This document shows positions 1 through 9,698 of a stretch of 64,000 bases of DNA, one piece after another. The stretch's first letter is position 1, and each line of letters opens with the position of its first letter. Origin of the DNA: Streptomyces sp. A3M-1-3 (GTDB lineage: Bacteria > Actinomycetota > Actinomycetes > Streptomycetales > Streptomycetaceae). Under the pieces are notes generated by a model. The model was not told where the DNA came from. It ran no database searches and was given only the letters and a program-made list of their open reading frames with translations. The translations under genes were made by a program, and so were the position numbers. The DNA lies in contig NZ_JANAVP010000001.1 of assembly GCF_024213665.1 (NCBI RefSeq), forward strand, positions 310,001 through 374,000, given 5' to 3'.

Positions 1-794
1 GTCGACAGCACCGCACCGTCCCGCCGCACCACCATGGTCTTCGCCTTCACGTCCACCGTGGACACCTGGCGGCGGCCGACGGTGAAGCGGACGGTCTTCT
101 GCTGGATGCCGTACGAGCCGGGGGCGGCCTCCACATCACGCAGCCGCATGTCGACGGTCACCTCGGTGCCCGGCTTCCAGTACGTGGCGGGGCGGAAGTC
201 CAGGCGCTCCTTGCCGAACCAGTGCCCCACCACCTCCACCGGCGGCTTCGAGGTGACCTTGATGGCATTCTCGACGCCGGCACGGTTCTCGATCGCCCGG
301 TTGAAGGTGAAGGAGACAATCATCCCGGTGCCGACGGTGGAGCGATTCTCCGGTTTGAAGTAGCCGATGAAGCGTTCCTCCGGGACATAGGTGGTGAAGG
401 TGGTGTGCCGGGCCTGCCGGCGACCGTGGCCGTCCACGGCGACCACGTCGACGGTGTACTTGGCGGCCAGCGCCAGCGTCTGGTCGTCCGGCCGCCAGCT
501 CAGACCGTCCTCGGAGATCCGCCCCGGGACCTTCTCCTCCTGTACGTCCTCGACCTTCTTCACCCTGACCCGCTCCAGCCGTCCGTCCGGCACGGACACC
601 AGGAGCGGCCCCTGCACGCCGATGCCCTTCGCACCGTCCTCGGGCGAGATCCGGATCGCGTCGTACGGCGACCTCGCTTTCCCCGGCAGCTGCACCTCGA
701 CGCCGTTGGTGCATCCGGCCAGCCCGGCCAGTAGTCCTGCCCATGCCAGTACGGCGGCCAAGCCCGCCCCTGCTCGCCTTGTCACATCTCTCAC
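1..794 (-). CDS. Ig-domain lipoprotein, N-terminal part of a probable L,D-transpeptidase (partial)
   Basis: The frame is open from GTG at 794 (or the in-frame GTG at 785) to the window edge, about 264 residues. Counting from 785, it begins with a charged MTRRAG and a hydrophobic stretch, then LAGC with the lipidated Cys at residue 25, so it should be an exported, lipid-anchored protein. The rest is beta-rich and reads like the Ig-like (Big_10) modules of actinobacterial L,D-transpeptidases, with phrases such as PEERFIGYFKPENRSTVG and FTFNRAIENR. The catalytic YkuD domain would lie beyond the edge and is not seen, so the enzyme name is inferred from the N-terminal architecture. It is divergent from glgX with a 153-bp spacer. 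Confidence 0.8.
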   Translation of the reverse strand, partial: MRDVTRRAGAGLAAVLAWAGLLAGLAGCTNGVEVQLPGKARSPYDAIRISPEDGAKGIGVQGPLLVSVPDGRLERVRVKKVEDVQEEKVPGRISEDGLSWRPDDQTLALAAKYTVDVVAVDGHGRRQARHTTFTTYVPEERFIGYFKPENRSTVGTGMIVSFTFNRAIENRAGVENAIKVTSKPPVEVVGHWFGKERLDFRPATYWKPGTEVTVDMRLRDVEAAPGSYGIQQKTVRFTVGRRQVSTVDVKAKTMVVRRDGAVLS

Positions 795-947
795 GCCCTG
801 ACAACGACCGCGCCCCTCCGGGGGAAACGTGAGTGCGGGCGCTGTTGAGGGAAGAACAGGTGGGAGGACCATGCGAGGGAGCCACGGCCGGGACGCCGTG
901 CGCCCCCGGATCGGCGGCGGTCCCGACGAGCCGCGGGAGGCCGACAG

Positions 948-3230
948 GTGTCGAGCGCAGCCGAGCAGGAGGCAGTACGGGGTGGGCAGTCCGCCCTGAA
1001 CGGGGAACGGCACGCACCGGCCGGGGCCAACGGTCACCGCAGGTCACCGGGCACGCCCCGGGCACCCGTATGGCCGGGATCGCCGACACCGCTGGGCGCC
1101 CGGTACCGGGTCGGCCCCGACGGGGTGGCCGGCACCAACTTCGCGCTGTGGGCGGGCGGCGCGGAGGCCGTGGAGGTGTGCCTCTTCGACGACCGGGGCA
1201 CCGAGACGCGGTGCCCGCTGACCGAACTGACCCACGAGATCTGGCACGGATTCATCCCCGGCGTACAACCCGGACAGCGGTACGGCTTCCGGGTGCACGG
1301 CCGCTGGGACCCATGGACCGGAGCCCGCTGGAATCCGGCCAAGCTGCTGCTCGACCCGTACGCGCGGGCGGTGGACGGCGCCCCCGGCAATGACTTCGGC
1401 GCCCTGCCCCCCGAGGTGTACGGACACGTCCGGGACTGGCCGCAGCAGCATGTGGCCGACACCGTGCGCGACGACCGCGACTCGGCACCGTTCGTGCCCA
1501 AGGGCGTGGTCGTCCACGACGACACCGCCGACGACGAGTGGATGGACGACCGCCGCCCCAAGACGCCGTGGGCCGACTCGGTCATCTACGAGCTGCACGT
1601 CCGCGGCTTCACCAAACTCCACCCCGGCATCCCGGAAGAGCTCCGGGGGACGTACGCCGGGCTCGCGCACCCCGCGGCGATCGACCATCTCGTACGACTC
1701 GGAGTGACGGCCGTCGAGCTGCTCCCCGTGCACCAGTTCGCGCACGAGGACCATTTGCTGCGCCGCGACCTGCGCAACTACTGGGGCTACAACTCCATCG
1801 GCTACTTCGCCCCGCACGCCGGGTACTCCGCGTCGGGCACCGGCGGCCAGCAGGTCGGCGAGTTCAAGCGGATGGTGCGGGCGCTGCACGCCGCCGGCAT
1901 CGAGGTCATCCTCGACGTCGTCTACAACCACACCGCGGAGGCGGGCGAGCTGGGCCCCACCCTGTCGCTGCGCGGCATCGACAACCGGGGCTACTACCGC
2001 CTGCAGCCGGACGCCCGGCGCTACGCCGACTACACGGGGTGCGGGAACACCCTGCACGTCGTCCAGCCGAACGTACTGCGCCTCATCACGGACTCGCTGA
2101 GGTACTGGGTCACGGAGATGGGCGTCGACGGCTTCCGCTTCGACCTGGCAGCGGCGCTGGCCCGCTCGATGCACGACGTCGACATGCTGTCCCCGTTCCT
2201 GGCCGTGATCGCCCAGGACCCGGTGCTGCGGCGGGTCAAGCTGATCGCCGAGCCGTGGGACGTGGGGTCGGGCGGCTACCAGGTCGGTGCCTTCCCCCCG
2301 CTGTGGACCGAGTGGAACGACCGCTACCGGGACGCCGTGCGGGACTTCTGGCGGGGCGCGCTGCCGGACGTACGGGCCCTGGGGTACCGGCTGTCCGGGT
2401 CCAGCGACCTGTACGCGTGGGGCGGCCGGCGCCCGTACGCCTCGGTCAACTTCGTCACCGCGCACGACGGGTTCACGCTGCGCGACCTGGTCTCGTACGA
2501 GCGCAAGCACAACGAGGCCAACGGGGAGGGCAACCGGGACGGCACCAACGACAACCGCTCCTGGAACTGCGGGGCGGAGGGCGAGACGGACGACGCCCGG
2601 ATCGGCGCACTGCGCCGCCGTCAGCTGCGCAACCTGCTGACGACGCTGCTGTTGTCGACCGGCGTGCCGATGCTGGTCGCGGGCGACGAGCTGGGCCGTA
2701 CGCAGGGCGGCAACAACAACGCGTACTGCCAGGACAACGCGACCAGCTGGCTCGACTGGACCCTGCTCGACGACCCGGACTGGCGACCGCTCTACGAGCT
2801 GACCTCCCGGCTGATCGGCCTGCGCCACACCCATCCGGTGCTGCGCCGCCGCGCCTTCTTCTCCGGCCGGCAGCAGGGCGCGGACGGGCTGCGCGATCTG
2901 GCCTGGTTCACCCCGCACGGCACGGAGATGACGGAACGGGACTGGTACGCGCCGACGGCCGGCCTGGGTCTCTATCTGTCCGGGCGCGACATCCCGGGCC
3001 GTGACGCGCGGGGCGCGCAGGTGACGGACGACAGCTTCCTGGCGGTCCTGCACGCGGCGGACCGGCCGGCGAGCTGGGTCCTGCCGGGCGCGCCGTGGGC
3101 CGAGGCGTACGAACTGATCGTCGACACCTCCCGCGAGGACCAGGCCACGGCACCGGGCACGGTCCACCGGGGCGGCGAGACGGTGACGGTGCCGGCGCGG
3201 TCGGTGCTGCTGCTGAAGGTCAGGGGTTGA
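948..3230 (+). CDS. glgX: Glycogen debranching enzyme GlgX
   Basis: This 760-residue GH13 isoamylase-type enzyme hydrolyses alpha-1,6 branches of glycogen, usually after phosphorylase has trimmed the outer chains. The first ~48 residues are a low-complexity extension, followed by an N-terminal CBM48-like beta domain and the (beta/alpha)8 barrel. Barrel motifs are DVVYNH (323-328), GFRFD with nucleophile Asp399, LIAEPWD with acid/base Glu435, and TAHD with His506-Asp507. GTG at 948 is chosen because GGGAGG lies 7 bases upstream. The gene stands near, but is transcriptionally separate from, the glgP/glgE/treS/pep2/glgB cluster. Confidence 0.96.
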   Translation: MSSAAEQEAVRGGQSALNGERHAPAGANGHRRSPGTPRAPVWPGSPTPLGARYRVGPDGVAGTNFALWAGGAEAVEVCLFDDRGTETRCPLTELTHEIWHGFIPGVQPGQRYGFRVHGRWDPWTGARWNPAKLLLDPYARAVDGAPGNDFGALPPEVYGHVRDWPQQHVADTVRDDRDSAPFVPKGVVVHDDTADDEWMDDRRPKTPWADSVIYELHVRGFTKLHPGIPEELRGTYAGLAHPAAIDHLVRLGVTAVELLPVHQFAHEDHLLRRDLRNYWGYNSIGYFAPHAGYSASGTGGQQVGEFKRMVRALHAAGIEVILDVVYNHTAEAGELGPTLSLRGIDNRGYYRLQPDARRYADYTGCGNTLHVVQPNVLRLITDSLRYWVTEMGVDGFRFDLAAALARSMHDVDMLSPFLAVIAQDPVLRRVKLIAEPWDVGSGGYQVGAFPPLWTEWNDRYRDAVRDFWRGALPDVRALGYRLSGSSDLYAWGGRRPYASVNFVTAHDGFTLRDLVSYERKHNEANGEGNRDGTNDNRSWNCGAEGETDDARIGALRRRQLRNLLTTLLLSTGVPMLVAGDELGRTQGGNNNAYCQDNATSWLDWTLLDDPDWRPLYELTSRLIGLRHTHPVLRRRAFFSGRQQGADGLRDLAWFTPHGTEMTERDWYAPTAGLGLYLSGRDIPGRDARGAQVTDDSFLAVLHAADRPASWVLPGAPWAEAYELIVDTSREDQATAPGTVHRGGETVTVPARSVLLLKVRG

Positions 3231-3317
3231 GGGGGAACGGGAGGGGGTGACGGGCGGGGGTGCGGGGCGGCGAAATTCGGTGGGCTGTGTCAGTGGTGAA
3301 CTCTAGGCTCGCCCCTG

Positions 3318-5138
3318 ATGCCCGAGACACGCTCAGCTCCCCAGGACAGGTCGGCCGTACGTTCGCTGCTACGGCTCTGGCCCTATGTACGGCCCGTACG
3401 AACCCGGCTGGTCAGCGCGGCGTTTGTCGCGATCCTCGCTTCCTGTCTCAGCCTGGTCATCCCGCTGGTCCTCAAGTGGATGGTGGACGGCCCGGTCGCG
3501 GACGCGGACCCGGCCGGCGTATGGCTGGGCGCGCTGTACCTGCTACTGCTCGGCATCGCGGAGGCCGCGCTGTTCGGCTTCCGGCGCTGGCTCGTCGCGC
3601 GCCCGCTCGCGAGCGTCGAGGCTGAGATGCGGGCGGACCTCTACCGGCATCTGCAGCGCCTGCCGGTGGCCTTCCACGACCGCTGGGCATCGGGGCAGCT
3701 GCTCTCGCGCGGTACGACGGACCTGATGCTGGTCCGGATGTTCCTGGCTTTCCCGCTGACCTTCCTGGTCGTCAACGCGGCAACGATTCTTGTCGGGTTC
3801 GGCATCCTGCTCACCCAGGACTGGACGCTCGGACTGGTCATGCTGGCGCCCGTCGTACCGCTGCTGATCACCCTCGGGCTGTTCGAGAGCCGGTACTTCC
3901 TGGTCGCGCGCAAGGCGCAGGACCAGGTCGGCGACCTGACCACCGTCGTCGAGGAGAGCGTGCTCGGCATCCGCATCATCAAGGGTTTCGGCCGCCACCG
4001 CAGCCAGGCCCTCGCCTTCCGCGAGCTGTCGAAGCGGCTGCGCTCCACGGAACTGGGCAAGGCCCGGCTGCTGGCGGGCATCTGGGCCCTGATCATGACC
4101 CTCCCGGAACTGGCCATCGGCGCGGCGCTGGTGCTGGGCACGGTCCAGGTCGCCGACGGCTCACTCTCGGCGGGCACGCTGGTGGCCTTCCTGTCGACGG
4201 CGCTGGCGCTGCGGTGGCCGGTGGAGTCGATCGGCTACCTGCTGGCGATGAGCCAGGAGGCGGCGACGGCGACGGAGCGGTACTTCGAGGTGATGGACGC
4301 GGAGGAGGAGCGGGACCCGGCGGCCGCGGGGGCGGCGGAGCCGCCGGGCGCCGGGGGTGGGCTCGTCTTCGACTCCGTTGAGTTCCGGTATCCCGACGCG
4401 CCGGGCGGCACCCTTCCCGTCCTCGCGCGGATCGACCTGCGGATCCGGCCCGGCGAGACCATGGCGCTCGTCGGGGCCACCGGGAGCGGCAAGACCACGC
4501 TCACCGCGCTCGTGCCGCGGCTGCACGAGGTGACCGGGGGCCGGATCACCCTGGACGGCGAGGACATCGCGGAGATGCCGCGCGAGCGGCTGCGCGAGCT
4601 GGTGTCGGTGGCCTTTGAGGAGCCGACGCTGTTCTCCGCGAGCGTCGGGGAGAACGTCCTGATGGGCGCGGGTGAGCGCGCCGGTGGCACCGGCACTGGC
4701 GCCGAGCTGGGGCGGGCCCTGGACATCGCGCAGGCCGGATTCGTACAGCGGCTGCCGCACGGCGTCGACACCCAGGTCGGCGAGCAGGGCCTGAGCCTGT
4801 CCGGCGGCCAGCGGCAGCGGCTCGCGCTGGCCAGGGCGGTCGTGGGCCGGCCGCGGTTCCTCGTACTCGACGATCCGCTCTCCGCGCTGGATGTCCATAC
4901 GGAGGCCCTGGTCGAGGCGGCACTGCGGCGTGTCCTGGCCGACACGACCGCGCTGGTCGTGGCGCACCGGCCGTCGACCGTGCTGCTCGCGGACCGGGTC
5001 GCGCTGCTCTCCGGCGGCCGGATCGCCGCCGTCGGCACGCACCACGAACTGCTGTGCAGCAACGCCGAGTACGCCTGGCTGATGTCCGGCGCCGGGGACG
5101 AGGCCCGGCACGGGGCCGGGCACGAGGGGGACGCGTGA
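3318..5138 (+). CDS. ABC exporter half-transporter, subunit with degenerate ATP site
   Basis: This 606-residue protein is an exporter-type membrane domain (six helices within about 1-320) fused to a nucleotide-binding domain. Walker A is GATGSGKTT (386-394), the signature LSGGQ lies at 494-498, and the H-loop reads VVAHRPS. Walker B is FLVLDDPLSALD, so the catalytic Glu is replaced by Asp519, and the Q-loop Gln is replaced by Glu (AFEEPTLF). Such changes are typical of the degenerate site in heterodimeric exporters such as TM287/288. The partner gene overlaps the stop by 3 bases (GTGA). The substrate cannot be read from sequence; lipids or drugs are usual. No strong ribosome binding site precedes the ATG. 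Confidence 0.93.
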   Translation: MPETRSAPQDRSAVRSLLRLWPYVRPVRTRLVSAAFVAILASCLSLVIPLVLKWMVDGPVADADPAGVWLGALYLLLLGIAEAALFGFRRWLVARPLASVEAEMRADLYRHLQRLPVAFHDRWASGQLLSRGTTDLMLVRMFLAFPLTFLVVNAATILVGFGILLTQDWTLGLVMLAPVVPLLITLGLFESRYFLVARKAQDQVGDLTTVVEESVLGIRIIKGFGRHRSQALAFRELSKRLRSTELGKARLLAGIWALIMTLPELAIGAALVLGTVQVADGSLSAGTLVAFLSTALALRWPVESIGYLLAMSQEAATATERYFEVMDAEEERDPAAAGAAEPPGAGGGLVFDSVEFRYPDAPGGTLPVLARIDLRIRPGETMALVGATGSGKTTLTALVPRLHEVTGGRITLDGEDIAEMPRERLRELVSVAFEEPTLFSASVGENVLMGAGERAGGTGTGAELGRALDIAQAGFVQRLPHGVDTQVGEQGLSLSGGQRQRLALARAVVGRPRFLVLDDPLSALDVHTEALVEAALRRVLADTTALVVAHRPSTVLLADRVALLSGGRIAAVGTHHELLCSNAEYAWLMSGAGDEARHGAGHEGDA

Positions 5139-6994
5139 GCACCACCGTGGAGGACGAGCGGCCGGCCGGTGCGGAACCGGACCCCGTCGCCGGCCCGGCC
5201 GCCGGCGACCCGTTCGACCGGGACGCGCTGCCCGCGCCGCCGGGCGCGACCGGTGCGCTGCTGCGCTCGCTGCTCGGCCCGCGCCGCGCGCTGGTCTGTC
5301 TCGCCGCGCTGCTCCTGCTGCTGCAACAGGCCGCCGCCCAGGCGGGACCGCTGCTCGTCGCGTACGCCATCGACCGGGGCGTGCCTGCGCTGCGGCGCGA
5401 CGACTACGGACCCCTGATCGCCGTGGCGGTGGGGTACGCGCTCTGCTCGGTCGGCTCGGGCGCCTTCCAGTACGGGTTCATCCGTACGTCCGCCCGGGTC
5501 AACCAGGATGTGCTGCTGGATCTGCGCGGGCGGATCTTCCGGCATGCGCAGGCACTGAGCGTGGACTTCCACGAGCGGTACAGCTCGGGCCGGCTGATCT
5601 CCCGCTCCACCACGGATGTGGAGTCGCTGCGGGAGCTGCTCAGCGAGGGGCTGCAGGAACTCATCGCGGTGGTGCTGGCGTTCGTCTACATCTCGGCGAT
5701 GCTGCTCTGGCTGGACCTGGGCATGGGCGGCCTGGCGGTGGTGTCGTTCGTGCCGCTGTATCTGCTGGTACGGCTCTACCAGCGGCGCGTCGGTGTCGTG
5801 TTCAGCAGCCGGTCCACGGCGATCGCGTCGGTGATCGTGAAGTTCGCCGAGACGATGAACGGCATCCGGCCGGTGCGGGCGTTTCGCCGCGAGCGGGCGA
5901 ACGACGCGGAGTTCCGTGCGCTCAACCGGCACCACGAGCGCGTCAACGGCGACGCCATGCTGGAGATGGCCCGCTATGTGGTCGGCTCCCGGCTGGTCGC
6001 GAACACGGCGGTCGCCGGGATCGTGCTGTGGGGCGCGTACCGGGTCGCGGGCGGGACGCTCGCGCTGGGGGTGCTGGCGGCCGTGGTGCTCTATCTGCGG
6101 CGGCTGTACGACCCCATCGACCGGCTGGGGATGTTCCTCAACTCGTACCAGTCGGCGGGCGCGTCGCTGGAGAAGATCGCGGGTCTGCTGGCGCAGACGC
6201 CGACTGTGCCGGAGCCGGCCGTATCGAGGGAACTGCCCGCGCACGACTCGGATCATCCGGGCCGCGAGGTGGTGTTCGAGGACGTGCGCTTCGCGTACCG
6301 GACGGGCGGCGAGGTGCTGCCCCGCTTCGGCCTGAGGCTGCCGGCCGGGCAGACGGTCGCGGTGGTCGGGTCGACGGGCGCGGGCAAGTCGACACTGGCG
6401 AAGCTGCTGGCGCGGTTCTACGACCCGACAGAGGGCCGGGTGCTGCTCGACGGGGTGGACCTGCGCGATCTGGCGGTGCCGGAGTTGCGGCGCGGGGTGG
6501 TGATGGTGACGCAGGAGGCGTTCCTGTTCTCCGGCACGGTCGCCGAGAACATCGCGATCGGCCGGCCGGACGCGACGCGTGCGGAGATCGAGCAGGCGGC
6601 GAAGGCGATCGGCGCGCACGACTTCATCAGCGCGCTGCCGGACGGGTACGACACGGACGTACGCAAGCGGGGCGGCAGGATCTCGGCCGGCCAGCGGCAG
6701 CTGGTGGCGTTCGCCCGCGCGCTGCTCGCGGACCCGGCGGTACTGATCCTGGACGAGGCGACGAGCTCGCTGGACATCCCGGGCGAGCGGGCGGTACAGC
6801 GCGCGATGCACACCGTCCTGCGAGGCCGCACCGCTGTGGTGATCGCCCACCGGCTGTCCACGGTGCAGATCGCGGACCGGGTACTGGTGATGGAGGGCGG
6901 CCGCATCGTGGAGGACGGCAGCCCGACCGAACTGACCACGGGAACGGGCCGTTTCGCGGACCTGCACCGGGCGTGGCGGGAGAGCGTGGTGTGA
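5135..6994 (+). CDS. ABC exporter half-transporter, partner subunit
   Basis: The 619-residue second half of the exporter starts at GTG 5135, which overlaps the previous stop and has GAGGGGG just upstream. An in-frame extension to 5054 exists but would lie inside the previous gene. An unstructured N-terminal segment of about 35 residues precedes six helices and the nucleotide-binding domain. Walker A is GSTGAGKST and Walker B is LILDEATSSLD with the catalytic Glu intact. The signature reads ISAGQ instead of LSGGQ. Since the signature of one subunit completes the ATP site of the other, this altered signature pairs with the Asp519 site of the first subunit, giving one degenerate and one competent site. 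Confidence 0.94.
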   Translation: MSTTVEDERPAGAEPDPVAGPAAGDPFDRDALPAPPGATGALLRSLLGPRRALVCLAALLLLLQQAAAQAGPLLVAYAIDRGVPALRRDDYGPLIAVAVGYALCSVGSGAFQYGFIRTSARVNQDVLLDLRGRIFRHAQALSVDFHERYSSGRLISRSTTDVESLRELLSEGLQELIAVVLAFVYISAMLLWLDLGMGGLAVVSFVPLYLLVRLYQRRVGVVFSSRSTAIASVIVKFAETMNGIRPVRAFRRERANDAEFRALNRHHERVNGDAMLEMARYVVGSRLVANTAVAGIVLWGAYRVAGGTLALGVLAAVVLYLRRLYDPIDRLGMFLNSYQSAGASLEKIAGLLAQTPTVPEPAVSRELPAHDSDHPGREVVFEDVRFAYRTGGEVLPRFGLRLPAGQTVAVVGSTGAGKSTLAKLLARFYDPTEGRVLLDGVDLRDLAVPELRRGVVMVTQEAFLFSGTVAENIAIGRPDATRAEIEQAAKAIGAHDFISALPDGYDTDVRKRGGRISAGQRQLVAFARALLADPAVLILDEATSSLDIPGERAVQRAMHTVLRGRTAVVIAHRLSTVQIADRVLVMEGGRIVEDGSPTELTTGTGRFADLHRAWRESVV

Positions 6995-7336
6995 GGGGGC
7001 GTTGTAAGACCCGCGAATAGGGTGGAGCGAAGCGGAATCGCGCAGCGACGCGACGCAGGAGCGCCCTAACAGGGAGACGGGGCACGCCAGACTCTCAAAC
7101 CGGGCGGCCCCGGGTTACCCCGAACCACGTACCCCCGAATCATGCGCCCCCGCGGTTCGGTGAACCGTTCGTATATCGGACATGGCTATTCGGACAACGG
7201 ACGATTTCCGGCCAATCCTTTGACGCGCTCCTGACATCCGGTCAATAACAGTGCCACTCTTCTCCCGTTCTCCGCACCGCCTGATCTGCCCGGAGGCCCA
7301 CCCAGCCACCGGAACTCCCCTTTGAAGGAGTCTGCG
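6995..7336. other. Intergenic region upstream of the M4 protease gene
   Basis: About 340 bases hold no convincing gene. A short inverted repeat, CGGTTC-ggt-GAACCG, lies at 7153-7167 and could be an operator or small hairpin. The region presumably carries the protease promoter, but I cannot fix -10/-35 boxes with confidence. Confidence 0.4.
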
Positions 7337-9613
7337 TTGAGACCCACCCCCCATCGACGCGGCACTGCCGTCGGCGCGCTCGTCGCCGCCGCGGCCATGC
7401 TCGCCGTCGGCATACAGGCCGGCACTGCCACCGCCGACAACACCTCGGGCCGGGCACCCGCCGCCGCCAAGCCCAACCCCGGCGCCCTGCCCGCCAAGCT
7501 CACTCCCGCCCAGCGGGCGGCGCTCATCGCCGAGGCCAACGCCACCAAGGCGCAGACCGCGAAGGAACTCGGCCTCGGGGCCAAGGAGCGGCTCGTCGTC
7601 CGCGAGGTGACCCAGGACGTCGACGAGTCCACGCACACCTTCTACGAGCGCACCTACGACGGACTTCCCGTTCTCGGCGGTGACCTGACCGTCCATGAGA
7701 CCAAGTCCGGCCGCACCGAGTTCGTCAACCGGGCGAACACCAGGCAGATCAAGGTCGCCGACACCACCCCGGCCGTCGCCGCCGCGACCGCCGAGAAGCA
7801 GGCCCTTTCCGCCGCCAAGGCGGAGGGCTCCAAGGCGGCCGACGCCACCCGCGCCCCCCGCAAGGTCGTCTGGGCCGCGCAGGGCACGCCGGTCCTCGCG
7901 TACGAGACCGTCATCGGGGGCCTCCAGCACGACGGCACGCCCAACGAGCTGCACGTCATCACGAACGCCGAGACCGGCGCCAAGCTGTACGAGTACCAGG
8001 CGGTCGAGACCGGCACGGGCAACACCCAGTACAGCGGGCAGGTCACGCTGGGGACCTCGCAGTCGGGCAGCACGTACAACCTGACCGACGCCGGCCGCGG
8101 CAACCACAAGACGTACAACCTCAACAAGGCCACGTCCGGCACCGGGACGCTCTTCTCCGGCCCGGACGACATCTGGGGCAACGGCCAGCCGGCCGACCTG
8201 GAGACCGCGGGCGCCGACGCCCACTACGGCGCGGCACTGACCTGGGACTACTACAAGAACGTGCACGGCCGCAACGGCCTGCGCAACGACGGCGTGGCCC
8301 CCTACAGCCGGGTCCACTACGGCAACGCCTACGTCAACGCGTTCTGGCAGGACTCCTGCTTCTGCATGACGTACGGCGACGGAGCCGGCAACGCCAAGCC
8401 GCTGACCTCCATCGACGTGGCCGCCCACGAGATGACGCACGGCCTGACCTCGGTCACCGCCAAGCTCGTCTACAGCGGCGAGTCCGGCGGCCTCAACGAG
8501 GCCACCTCCGACATCTTCGCCGCGGCCGTGGAGTTCAACGCCAACAACTCCCAGGACGTCGGCGACTACCTGGTCGGCGAGAAGATCGACATCAACGGCA
8601 ACGGCACCCCGCTGCGCTACATGGACAAGCCCAGCCGCGACGGCAAGTCCAAGGACGCCTGGTACTCCGGCATCGGCTCGATCGACGTCCACTACTCCTC
8701 GGGCCCGGCCAACCACTGGTTCTACCTGGCCTCCGAAGGCAGCGGCCCGAAGGTCGTCAACGGTGTCTCCTACGACTCCCCGACCTCCGACGGTCTCCCG
8801 GTGACCCCGATCGGCCGCGCCGCCGCCGAGAAGATCTGGTTCCGGGCGCTGACCACCGGCCTGTTCACCTCCAACACCAACTACGCGGCCGCCCGTACGG
8901 CCACCCTCCAGGCCGCCGCCGACCTGTACGGCATGGGCTCGACGACGTACAACAACACCGCGAACGCGTGGGCCGGGATCAACGTCGGCAGCCGTATCGC
9001 GGACGGCGTCAGCGTCACCAACCCGGGCGCGCAGACCGGCACCGTCGGCACCGCCGCCAGCCTGCAGATCCAGGCCAGCAGCTCCAACGCGGGCGCGCTG
9101 AGCTACGCGGCGACCGGCCTCCCGGCCGGCCTGTCGATCAACGCCTCCACCGGTCTGATCTCCGGTACGCCGACCACGGCGGGCACCTCGAACACCACGG
9201 TCACCGTCACGGACTCGGCCAACAAGAGCGGTACGGCGTCCTTCGGCTGGACGATCAACCCGGTCGGCGGCGGCAACGTCTTCGAGAACACCACCGACGT
9301 CGCCATCCCCGACCTCGGCACCGGCACCTCGACGATCAACGTCAACCGCGCGGGCAACGCCCCGAGCGCCCTGAAGGTCGATGTCAACATCGTCCACACC
9401 TGGCGCGGTGACCTGGTCATCGACCTGCTGGCGCCGGACGGGACGGCCTACCGGCTGAAGAACTCCAGCGCCTCGGACTCCGTGGACAACGTGGTCGCGA
9501 CCTACACCGTCAACGCCTCCTCGGAGGTCGCGAGCGGTGCCTGGAAGCTGCGCGTGCAGGACGTGTACTCGCAGGACACGGGCTACATCAACAGCTGGAA
9601 GCTGACCTTCTGA
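7337..9613 (+). CDS. Secreted M4 (thermolysin-type) zinc metalloprotease with P domain
   Basis: TTG at 7337 is chosen because GAAGGAG (7324-7330) lies 6 bases upstream; it gives 758 residues. Residues 1-33 form a signal peptide (two Arg, hydrophobic core, cleavage near ATA-DN). A propeptide with FTP/PepSY-like inhibitor character follows. The catalytic domain has HEMTH at 364-368 and the third zinc ligand Glu388 in GGLNEATSD, exactly 24 residues after the first His as in thermolysin. Downstream come a putative Ig (He_PIG-like) module and a C-terminal P/Homo-B domain ending in NSWKLTF. The enzyme should be exported, self-processed and act on extracellular protein. It is followed by a strong bidirectional hairpin. 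Confidence 0.95.
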   Translation: MRPTPHRRGTAVGALVAAAAMLAVGIQAGTATADNTSGRAPAAAKPNPGALPAKLTPAQRAALIAEANATKAQTAKELGLGAKERLVVREVTQDVDESTHTFYERTYDGLPVLGGDLTVHETKSGRTEFVNRANTRQIKVADTTPAVAAATAEKQALSAAKAEGSKAADATRAPRKVVWAAQGTPVLAYETVIGGLQHDGTPNELHVITNAETGAKLYEYQAVETGTGNTQYSGQVTLGTSQSGSTYNLTDAGRGNHKTYNLNKATSGTGTLFSGPDDIWGNGQPADLETAGADAHYGAALTWDYYKNVHGRNGLRNDGVAPYSRVHYGNAYVNAFWQDSCFCMTYGDGAGNAKPLTSIDVAAHEMTHGLTSVTAKLVYSGESGGLNEATSDIFAAAVEFNANNSQDVGDYLVGEKIDINGNGTPLRYMDKPSRDGKSKDAWYSGIGSIDVHYSSGPANHWFYLASEGSGPKVVNGVSYDSPTSDGLPVTPIGRAAAEKIWFRALTTGLFTSNTNYAAARTATLQAAADLYGMGSTTYNNTANAWAGINVGSRIADGVSVTNPGAQTGTVGTAASLQIQASSSNAGALSYAATGLPAGLSINASTGLISGTPTTAGTSNTTVTVTDSANKSGTASFGWTINPVGGGNVFENTTDVAIPDLGTGTSTINVNRAGNAPSALKVDVNIVHTWRGDLVIDLLAPDGTAYRLKNSSASDSVDNVVATYTVNASSEVASGAWKLRVQDVYSQDTGYINSWKLTF

Positions 9614-9640
9614 TCCGGCAGGCCCCTCAGTAAAGAGACC

Positions 9641-9676
9641 CTGCCCGGGGGAACGGACCACCGTTCCCCCGGGCAG
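9641..9676. terminator. Bidirectional hairpin terminator between protease and glgP
   Basis: A perfect 16-bp stem (CTGCCCGGGGGAACGG and its complement) with an ACCA loop sits between two convergent genes, 28 bases after the protease stop and 23 bases before the glgP stop. Position and strength point to shared termination. Confidence 0.85.
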
Positions 9677-9698
9677 TTCCACGTCACCTGTCAGCGCG

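Noticed and set aside
1044-3167. 707-codon open frame antisense to glgX
   Set aside because: High-GC codon bias keeps antisense frames open; translation is Arg/Val/Gln-rich with no motif, while the plus strand encodes complete GlgX.
4235-6967. 910-codon antisense frame under the ABC exporter genes
   Set aside because: No domain, composition typical of GC shadow frames, and it crosses two well-defined plus-strand genes.
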